Program-made: the position numbers and the translations under genes
Notes under the pieces: model-generated
Seen by the model: only the letters and a program-made list of their open reading frames with translations
Databases searched by the model: none
Told to the model about the DNA's origin: nothing
NCBI RefSeq assembly: GCF_001625305.1
Contig: NW_017802491.1
Location: forward strand, 556,657 to 620,656
DNA from: Branchiostoma belcheri
Lineage: Eukaryota; Chordata; Leptocardii; Amphioxiformes; Branchiostomatidae
DNA: 64,000 nucleotides
Direction of reading: 5' to 3'
In this document: positions 45,061 to 64,000 of the stretch, piece by piece
How positions within the stretch are numbered: position 1 is the stretch's first letter
Layout of the letters: the number at the start of each line of letters is the position of its first letter

Positions 45061-45397
45061 AACATTTTAATTTCTTTTTAACTCCCAGCTGCCTTGTTCA
45101 ACAGTTGTAACTATATTTGCCTTTTTCAATCATTGTAAACATTTTTCAACTCATTCCGAACTCCTCGTTATTGGCCCTGCAGGCGTGTGACTCTGACCAT
45201 GACTGTACCAGCGGCTGCTGTGCGCGGTGGAACCCCAGCTCCAACCTGGCGGTGTGCAAGCCGCTGGGCCAGGAGGGACAGCTGTGCCACACCGCCTCCA
45301 ACAGCATGCCGTTCCCGTTCAGCGGCGTCAGGCGGTTCTGGAGGTGTGTCAGTCTGTGTGTTTGTGTGTGTGTGTGTGTGTTTGTTTGTGTGCGTGC

Positions 45398-45444
<47 letters not shown>

Positions 45445-46091
45445 AGCGTGTGCGTGCGTGCGTGCATTTTGTTATCAAAACTTTTCGTACTAGGCGGTAG
45501 GGACTGCAATGCATATGTCACAACACCTCCGCTAGATAATGTACAATAACTATGTGGTTTTGTGTACATGTGTAACTACGCTACGTACATTGTCCGCATT
45601 GTAAACTTTGAAGATTAGAACAACATGTCATTTTGTCTGCCAGTTTCTGTCAGTTCCTATTAGCAGACTGCTAGCTCATTGTAATTGTCGCCGGCTACTA
45701 GAGTCGTCCTACCGTACGTTCTTCACAGTCACATCCGTAAATAAAAAGAAAAGTTTCTAACGAAGAACCCCCCCCCCTCCCCACTAGGTGCCCGTGCGAG
45801 GAGGGTCTTACGTGCGAACGTAGCGAGGGGAACATCGGACACTGCCGCCAGCCTGCCACCACCGCGGTCCCAGGGGACCAAAAGAGGGCCTGGGAGCCCG
45901 AGGGACCGGTCAGAGGACCCGAGGGGGCAGCCTGGAAACCCGAGGGAGCAGCCTGGAAACCCGAGGGAACAGCTTGGAAACCCGAAGTACTGGCTTGGAA
46001 ACCGGATGGTCCCGCCCAGACGTTGAGTCCTGAAGAGCTGCTGGAGTGGATAGAGGCAGAGAAGGCTCTGATGGACATGGAGATGCAGTAG
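40710..46091 (+). CDS. Prokineticin-like (AVIT family) secreted protein with repetitive acidic tail, gene D
   Basis: Three exons: 40710-40793, 45183-45343 and 45788-46091, giving 182 residues. Exon 1 is a signal peptide (MDMLPKLLLAAACLLASARF, CHG) and LVLTG, ending GGG|GTAAGC. Exon 2 begins at CAG| with ACDSDHDCTSGCCARWNPSS, VCKPLGQEGQLCHTASNSMP and FPFSGVRRFW, ending in phase 2 at AG|GTGTGT. Exon 3 follows CACTAG| with RCPCEEGLTCERSEGNIGHC, completing ten cysteines. Unlike vertebrate prokineticins it continues for about 80 residues: six heptads of AWKPEG type (RAWEPEG, PVRGPEG, AAWKPEG twice, TAWKPEV, LAWKPDG), then an acidic helix-like end SPEELLEWIEAEKALMDMEM. Exon 2 is bracketed by a (CA)n tract and a (TG)n tract. 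The conserved splice phases and open frame support a working gene. Confidence 0.93.
41618..41945 (-). mobile_element. LINE 3' end with RT C-terminus and (ATTC)n tail
   Basis: The minus strand encodes RNKHLLSTFIARTNRYKNSP then IPYMIKLLNE, the standard C-terminal end of CR1/L2-type ORF2. A 3' untranslated segment and a tail of seven ATTC units (41618-41645) follow. It lies in intron 1 of gene D. Confidence 0.75.
42535..42712 (+). mobile_element. tRNA-derived SINE (family S1)
   Basis: GTCGTGTGGCGTAACGACAG, a B box CAAGTTCGAATCCTGCCATG and the body GATCTTGTGCTCTTGGGAAA, ending CTTGTAATAAAGG. Part of the tRNA head is deleted. In intron 1 of gene D. Confidence 0.8.
43131..43680 (-). mobile_element. 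tRNA-derived SINE (family S1) split by a MITE
   Basis: The 3' part (43131-43217) and the tRNA-like 5' part (43565-43680, B-box region GGTTTGAGTCC) belong to one S1 copy, parted by the insertion at 43222-43560. Confidence 0.75.
43222..43560. mobile_element. MITE with TTAA target duplication, nested in a SINE
   Basis: The inverted ends AGGACAAGTAAAGTAATTTC and GAAATTAGTGTATTTGTCCT extend inward through GGTGCCTTTCAACCCAAAAT for about 70 bases per arm. TTAA flanks both ends (43218-43221, 43561-43564), as in piggyBac-type target choice. It has no coding capacity. Confidence 0.85.
43835..43955 (+). repeat. Dispersed SINE-like repeat
   Basis: CGAGCAGGTTAAAGAACCCA and CCACCATACTCATCG...CGGGTGTGAGTGGATCAAA match, with divergence, the segment at 17333-17480 and its duplicate at 18708-18855. 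The antisense open frame across it is a repeat by-product. Confidence 0.5.
44968..45059. repeat. (CA)n microsatellite upstream of exon 2 of gene D
   Basis: A short CG run then about 80 bases of uninterrupted CA, ending about 120 bases before the exon 2 acceptor. Confidence 0.95.
45344..45470. repeat. (TG)n microsatellite at the donor of exon 2 of gene D
   Basis: The tract begins with the donor itself (GTGTGTCAGTCTGTGTG) and continues as interrupted TG repeats for about 125 bases, many of them GT dinucleotides. Confidence 0.95.
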
Positions 46092-46736
46092 ACTAGAAAT
46101 ACTCATCAGTTGATCCATTGACACGATTGGTTGATTTTTTGATTGATTGATTGATTTAGTGCCACACAGTGGCGACGAGCGTTGACAGGGTAGAGGTTAT
46201 CACCATGATGCAAGATCCTTGAACGGTAATGGATGTGCCATTTGGCAGAAGGTTGTCATTCTGAGCCAACATGCCATTGTCATATTTCATCTTCAAACTG
46301 TATCGCACGTGCATTTTTTTAGAACATAAACACGGAATTGCATCACATTCTAATAGTTCTTACAACAGCGTACGTTGTAAAGGCGATGCACTGTAACATT
46401 GGGTGCGAATTGAAGCCTAAGTCACGTGGAAGTGTGACTAGCAATGGCTGTCTGGCAATAACAGAGGTACATGCACTAGTCCCAGGCTAGTGTTAGGTTA
46501 TCATTGCACAGAACTGTCCGAGCGGATTTGTAGAGATTAGTAGTGCACATTCTAGGCCTCTCTCAGACAAGTTCTTTTCGGCATGAGCGGAGTTTCAGAT
46601 GTTTTAACGTCTGTTTCTTCTGTCCGTGTCTACACAGCACGACTGTTCATTAGATCAGATCAATGACATAGTCAGAGTTTTTGATATGACATTACCAAGT
46701 TCTTTACGATGAAAAGAATTATGTTTAATCAGAAAT

Positions 46737-46742
46737 AATAAA
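46737..46742 (+). terminator. Possible polyadenylation signal of gene D
   Basis: AATAAA in AGAAATAATAAAGAG, about 650 bases after the stop codon. Confidence 0.4.
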
Positions 46743-46904
46743 GAGAATATATTGATGAGCACTATTATATCTTTATTGTGCGCGTGTCTGTTTGTATGTA
46801 TGCATGCATATTTCTATCTTTCTGTGTGTTTGCATGTATGTGTATTTATATATCTCTCTGTTTGTATGTATGCAACGTTATGTGTATTTTTCTATATATA
46901 TATT

Positions 46905-47140
46905 ACAGACGTGGTGGGGACACACTCAAGTTTTTTTATCAACCTATATTAAACTTATATTAATGCCACCACCAACACAGGGGACAATACAACACTCATT
47001 TTCACCTGAGCGAAGTGACAAATTTAAAGTCGTATAAAGTGCCTTTCCCAAGTGCACAGGATCGGTGGCATGTCAGGACTCGAACCCAGGACCTCTTGGT
47101 TCTGCGAGTCGAGCACTCTGCCGCTACGCCACGCGACCCC
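46905..47140 (-). mobile_element. tRNA-derived SINE (family S1), near full length
   Basis: On the minus strand: TCGCGTGGCGTAGCGGCAGA (A box), GAGTCCTGACATGCCACCGA, and the body to CACTTGAGTGTGTCCCCACC. The B box reads GGGTTCGAGTC. One of the best-preserved copies in the window. Confidence 0.85.
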
Positions 47141-47504
47141 ACGTGTATTTCTGTGGGTGTATGTGTGTTTGTATGACGACGCATATATGGGACCTCACTG
47201 CTTTGGGTTCAGTAGTCTAGAATAGTTAGGTAGAATAGTTGAGATAGACACAAAGGTAGTTTTATCAACCTCCATACCTTTCGACCGTCTGGGCTCAACA
47301 AGTCTGATCCTGTGGTTCATTAATTGATAAGATGCTTTAGGTAGGAAGTTCCCCATAGTAAACACAGTGGATCTTTAGTTGGGTCCAAATCTCCAGAACC
47401 ATATGAAAGTATGCATAGCTCGGAAAAGCAGTGAACGGATCCGCCTGGACTGTTATCTTTCGTATTGCCACTTCCAGGGATTTCTAAACAACCATACTCT
47501 GGTA

Positions 47505-47928
47505 AGGCCATGCTGATTTAAATATATGGATGGCATCCACACGCGCATGAATTTTCGTCCGTTTCCCCCCAAAAAAGTTTTCGACCATACTGTAAGTCGT
47601 ACAAAGCAACTTCAAAATTAGCAAATATATGCCGAAGATTGTAAAAAAAAATATCGGAGAACGATACTGATGTCTTAGAATGCCAAAATCAATTCCAGAG
47701 AAAAAGAAGAAAAAGGAAATAATGCGAAGAAGGGAAAATAACGAGTTCATACTCTGTATTTAGTCATTTGTTCAACCTTCATGACCACGTAGATTTCATA
47801 ATAAAGGACCGCGTAGATTTCATAATGAAGGCAAGTGTTTTTTGCCAAACTGTTTTTTTATTCGCACGCTCGCATCAGTTTTGAGGTTGCCAGAGGATGT
47901 CATCCATATAATCAAATCAACATGGCCT
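47505..47928. mobile_element. MITE family M1, complete, opposite orientation
   Basis: The ends AGGCCATGCTGATTTAAATA and ATAATCAAATCAACATGGCC are inverted. The interior matches 14448-14843 read in reverse, plus a short purine-rich insertion near 47695-47730. Confidence 0.8.
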
Positions 47929-50900
47929 GATGAGCAATTTCCAGGAACCGGCAAATAGCCGTGATTAACAAGTATCCAACGGCCAGAAAGTCAAAGGTCC
48001 AGTTGCAGATAACAGCGTGATACAAGCCCATGGGTAGGTCGTCTAAAGAACCCTTCTTACTAAAGCCAATCCTCTGGAAATGAGAACGCATTTTATGACG
48101 ACAACAACAAACACTGGGCACACCAAGAAAAGCTGGACAATTAGCTTCTAATCTTGTAACAGATAAGATAAGATGTCCTCTGTCTTTGCGTCTATTTGAC
48201 TGTGATAGTTTCTCCAAAAATAAGGCATGGACGTAAACAAAGATAGTCTTACACTAAAATGCCCACCACAACGACAAAAAAATGACCAAAAAATTGTGTA
48301 AAAAGAAGTGAAATGAAATGCAACTTTTTTTATTGTATATAGAATTCAATAATGGAAAAAATTACTTGCTACACGGTAGAATATTAATCACCATTTAAAG
48401 TAAAAAGTATTTTTGCTGCCTCGGCGTGCAGTAACAAACTGACGTACGCATGTACCAGCTGGAATATTCAACTTTAAGAAGAAATTGTTCTCTTTCTTCA
48501 CTAACTAAATGCGCTAAGTCGGTATACGTAAGACTATGCCACTTCTATCTATACTTGTTCCGTCCACTGTTTATGTTACTCAGGGGGACTGTTCAAAACC
48601 CAAGACAAGGGGAAAGAGTCTTCGACTTGCATTCATTATGTGGAAGAGCTGAAGAAATGTTATATGACTATATTCATAATTGGCAATCGAGTCTCTACTC
48701 GCAGCAGTCGTCTGTTTTTAAGTGCTTCAGATGAAGACAAGAGAGTTACGGATGTACGTCACTTCTTGCTGTTTGACGTCACTTCCTGCTGTTTGACTGA
48801 TAAGCGTCTTGAAGCCTTGAGACAAGATAAATATGTAATCTCACGTCTCACGTGCACGTTCATCTGTTTGCCTGTTTCATGTATCAGCACTTGTCGGTCG
48901 GTGTCTATCTACAATTTGATATTGACAACGTGTTTAAAGGCATCCAATGCGGTTTTTAGGGCTTGGAAACACGATTTTTCAAAGCCAACATTCTTTTTAT
49001 ATATTATTTATCTACATAGTGAGTTGAAACCACACTATCTCAATGTATATTGACCCTCATGGAGCAAAAATTCCCATGATTTTGACAGAAATTGTTACTG
49101 GAATGGCCCTGGGCTGATTTTTAGGGTACCGCCTAGAAAATAAATGACTTATCTTGGGGGCTTGTTCCTGCAGTTTTAAATGCCCAAGGTATGAAATGCT
49201 GACTCAAATGTGCTAATGCGAAGCAGTATGTATCAATATCAAAGATTTCCTTATTCAGGGTACTTCCAGTTTTGCTGCCCTGAAATCGCATTGGATGCCT
49301 TTATCTTGTAGAAGAGTAGAACAACCGACACTGCCTGCAAACCTAAAGCAACCTGAGTCGAGTGACAATTGAATGACCATATGGGCATCTAGATCTTTGC
49401 ACTAGACAAACTTAAAAGTTTTACAACAGAATTTAATTTAAGCTATAAAAATATCAAATCAGTGCCAAAACATTACCTGAGTGTGTCGTTTGAGAAATGG
49501 AATAGAGTACCTTAAGATGTGGACTCAGCTATGGTATATCAGAAAGACTTTGTAATGCTTGGCGTGGGCGTATTTGTGAGTCAGGAAAGTGTGAATTTTA
49601 ATTTCTGCCCAAAGGCACGAGACAGCTCTCAGTCCTTCATAACCATATGAATTGTCATATTAAACTTCTACAGGGGCTGAATGAAAGGTAGAGGGTGGAT
49701 ACCGACTGGGGGCAATACTTGGCGAGTAGCGCTAGCAGGCTTCGTTAGCGTGCCCTTGGGAAAGGCACTTCAAACCTATTTCTTTACTTTTATTCTAAGT
49801 GACTTGAAGCTACGTTGCGACGCAGACAGAGTGCAAAACGTGCTTTATTTACATGAAGAACAAACACTTTACAGTCAAGGCGCCGATAGCAGAAGATGCA
49901 GCACCGGAAACTCATCAGATATGTCAGATATCTAGTCAGTATCTACGGGATTCATCGGACAAGTGTTGACACGATTACGTTTCCAAAACCTTGATAACAC
50001 CTCTGAATGGTTCGTGTGATATCTTATCGTCCCGACATTACAAGACTTGAAAATATAGTTTCAAACTGTACGTCACAAAGAACATGTATTGTTGTGGAGG
50101 TGGAGGCCACATGTGACGATGTGTTTTGCAGTGGTTTGATGGTTTCCAAGAAAAACAAGTATAAAGTTATGAATATATTAAAGGAATACGTCCATTACAG
50201 TCGAAATGGCTTCTTCAAGCTGAACGTTTTCCACAAAACATAGCACAACTGCAACACATTAATAGTACACCTACAGTACACCAAAATAACACTAGATACG
50301 GTTTTCTACAAGTCTTTCATCCATACAATTCACTGAATGTGTAGAATAATACAATGTAGTGCAAATATACATAACATAGTATTTGTAAAAAATAGCAGCA
50401 TTCAATTCGTGGATTGGCTAGGTAGGTCTTTGGGATAAACTTTACAAAAATCATGTATGGTTCTTTGAGCAGTTTTGTCTACTCATACTAACATCATTGA
50501 GTTCATTCCAGCATAAAAGTTGTTCAGAACACACTAACTCCGGTATAGTCTATATCACAGAATGGGTAGATAGATATCTAAATGGCTGAACGTTTGGTTC
50601 AAAGGACCTGACATGAATTTTCTGTATACAATCTTCTACAATAATCTCTCATGCACAGTGATTGGTGGAAGATAGAAATATCCCCTCTTTGTTAAATCCA
50701 TTGTGAGAAACAACAAACGTCTTTGTCAGTGGACACGTTAATGTAGTAATAATCTTAATACAAACATGTTTCCGTTTTATCGTGCCACTTGTAATACTCA
50801 AAAAAGTTCTGAAATGTACGTATGTCAAAGACTTTCAGTTCTGTCAGCTCCAGTTGACAAACATGGTAGACTGCAGTGACATCCGGGTTTCTTTTTATAT

Positions 50901-50940
50901 TTGGTTCATGTGGACGCCCAACAGAGTTTACGACAGTGGG

Positions 50941-50946
50941 TTTATT
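50941..50946 (-). terminator. Possible polyadenylation signal of tektin-3
   Basis: AATAAA on the minus strand, about 190 bases after the stop codon. Confidence 0.4.
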
Positions 50947-51137
50947 GCTATTTTACGACAGCTTCGATATGTTGCCGATTTACGGCGGCATCTTCTAGAT
51001 GATGTATCCAAAAACGATATAAAAACTTTTTCATAACAAACACAACTGTCGGAAATCTGTTCGGAGGTAGCAGAACCCTTTTTTCATATTTTTTCTGCCA
51101 ATGGTAAACTGTTAATACTGGACGACAGTTGTCGGCT

Positions 51138-62492
<11,355 letters not shown>

Positions 62493-62687
62493 CGTGCCTC
62501 GACCTGTAAACAACAAACAACAGATTCAATAAACAAATAAACAAACACACACTCAAACAAACAAACGCTTGGCGAAAGTGCTGGTAGCCGGCAAAAATGC
62601 TTGCAAAGTTACCAAAAACAAAACACTAAATACATAAATAGCTGTCTGTTAGCAATTCTACACGTGGGCTCAGGTGTTGCACGTATG

Positions 62688-62701
62688 GTGTCCATGGTAA
62701 C
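62688..62701 (-). promoter_or_regulatory. RFX X-box upstream of tektin-3
   Basis: GTGTCCATGGTAAC fits the full inverted-repeat X-box (GTNNCC, AT, RGNAAC). It lies about 195 bases upstream of the tektin-3 start codon. Weaker X-box-like sites are at 62732-62742 (GTCATGGCAAC) and 62995-63009 (GTTACCATTGGTGAC). Confidence 0.6.
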
Positions 62702-62704
62702 GGC

Positions 62705-64000
62705 TTATGAATCCATCAGTGTCGCCTGCACGTCATGGCAACAACGTGTCGCCAGGATTAGGGACAAACACTGCTCCACACTCTCGTGTTTATTATTAGA
62801 AAAAGTCTGCCTGAATGTGGCAAGGATGTACCCTATGAAATTTTTGTCTTGTGAAATAAAAACGCCTACATTTCTTCATACATAGAACGGTGTTCTTATA
62901 AGAGGCACGTGACGTTGTCATACCAAAGAGAAGGTGACGTAATGCATGAACTCATGTTCGAATAGTAAAAGTAAATAAATAGTAATATTGTTGTGTTACC
63001 ATTGGTGACACTGTCAAGCTACGTTCTATCTAACGTAAGATCATATCTATCAATTCATTAAGAACATACATTCATGTTAGAACATGCATGTGTCTCTGGT
63101 ATTCTGCATTTTAGCTTCAATTGAATTCAAGTATAGAAATTAAGCATGGATGCGGGCCATATAAAATATAATTGTGGCCAGGGACATATGGGTAACTAAT
63201 GTATTGATGGAGAACCACAGTGATATCAAGCGGGTTGGCATCTTCTCTAAGCTACACACAGGAAAACACTCGCTATTTAATTAATGTTTATTTTGCCTGT
63301 TGCTAGATCTGCTTGTTCTAATTACAGAAAATCACGTAATTAGCGGCTTAGCCTAATATGCCACAATTCAATCTACAAAAGAAGGAATTCACATCTTAGC
63401 TTCTATACAGCTAATAAACGCCTGCCCAATACTACGCGGTTTATATAATCCCAATGGTTACGATACAACGAGGACATAGTATTTCTTCCTTATCAAACAT
63501 GGATATCACTTGTCGTGAAGACCCAGAAGTGTTTGCCCACGTAATGTCCGTACGTCACAGCCTGGGTAGGTTATTAGATACACAAAGAAGCAGAAATAGA
63601 AGACAATAGCTACGGAGGGTGTTGCCGAAGGGGAGGTGATAATGGTGCCCTTAATTAGACAATTATATCAGATGGTATCTCCACATGGAAAAAGGGACAA
63701 CCCTGAAGCGACCGAGAGAACGTATATGTGCTAAAGTAAACATGATGCAATCCAAGCTAGCTATCATTCGATAAGACAGTTATACATCCAAGCGCAAAGC
63801 TGTTGTAGCAGTAAGCATATGATTTGTAGGTTTTTCTCTCATAGAAATGGACAAAGTGTCTTGACGAAATTGTGTGCCGATGGACGGGCTCTTCGTGGAA
63901 ATGGCAGGGACAGGAAGGGTGGGTTCTGTGCCCTGAAGGGCGAACTGGTCACATGGGCGCACACAAGTTTGTCACCTTGTTTCTGATGCTTCAATGAATT
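62705..64000. other. Upstream flank of tektin-3, no further gene recognised
   Basis: It may hold the untranslated first exon of tektin-3, which cannot be placed from sequence alone. No coding exon or mobile element could be supported. Confidence 0.4.

Larger units (their letters stand above)
46743..50940. other. Intergenic region between gene D and tektin-3
   Basis: It contains an S1 SINE (46905-47140), an M1 MITE (47505-47928) and an S1 body fragment (49745-49772). Open frames up to 137 codons (for example near 48640-49053) show no domain or splice context. No gene is supportable. Confidence 0.5.

Noticed and set aside
45698-46124. Proline/serine-rich antisense frames
   Set aside because: They mirror the heptad-repeat exon of gene D, whose sense frame is supported by splice sites and cysteines.

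Overview
The window looks like genomic DNA from a cephalochordate (amphioxus, Branchiostoma-like). The grounds are an intron-rich deuterostome tektin-3 gene, small secreted genes of the prokineticin (AVIT) family, abundant short tRNA-derived SINEs, palindromic MITEs and 5'-truncated LINE tails, and an apparent pair of uncollapsed haplotypes around a scaffold gap. This species call is an inference from gene content; no coding or marker sequence could be searched.

Layout. 0-15 kb: one exon of a rhodopsin-type GPCR (2.8-3.1 kb, minus strand), with an upstream untranslated exon and a TATA box at 3.9 kb. Its coding donor site borders a tandem array that carries copies of that donor. The rest is repeat-rich and gene-poor (LINE tails, SINEs, MITEs, and an approximately 0.8 kb minisatellite at 12.1-12.96 kb).

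15.8-46.1 kb: a cluster of four prokineticin-like secreted peptide genes, called A (minus, 15.8-23.3 kb), B (plus, 28.0-30.4 kb), C (minus, 32.3-36.0 kb) and D (plus, 40.7-46.1 kb). Each first exon encodes a signal peptide ending in an AVITG-like segment (FVVTR, MVVTG, FVVTG or VVLTG, LVLTG), with the first intron in phase 0 right after it. The following exons give the ten-cysteine prokineticin pattern. The genes form two head-to-head pairs (A-B and C-D) with nearly equal gaps of about 4.6 kb between start sites. Four TATA boxes were found, one for each gene (in C at the distal first exon). The later introns sit at different positions in each paralog, and A and D carry long C-terminal tails.

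46.7-64 kb: an intergenic repeat region, then a complete tektin-3 gene on the minus strand (51.1-62.5 kb, 498 residues in the basic form). It has a tandemly duplicated exon (4a/4b) separated by only 50 bases, a possible extra cysteine-rich cassette exon, and a perfect RFX X-box about 200 bases upstream of the start codon, fitting a ciliary gene.

The prokineticin-like genes should act as secreted ligands, probably of GPCRs; the GPCR exon here resembles urotensin/somatostatin-type receptors rather than prokineticin receptors, so no ligand-receptor pairing is claimed. Exon boundaries below were read by eye from splice signals, reading phase and family alignment from memory.
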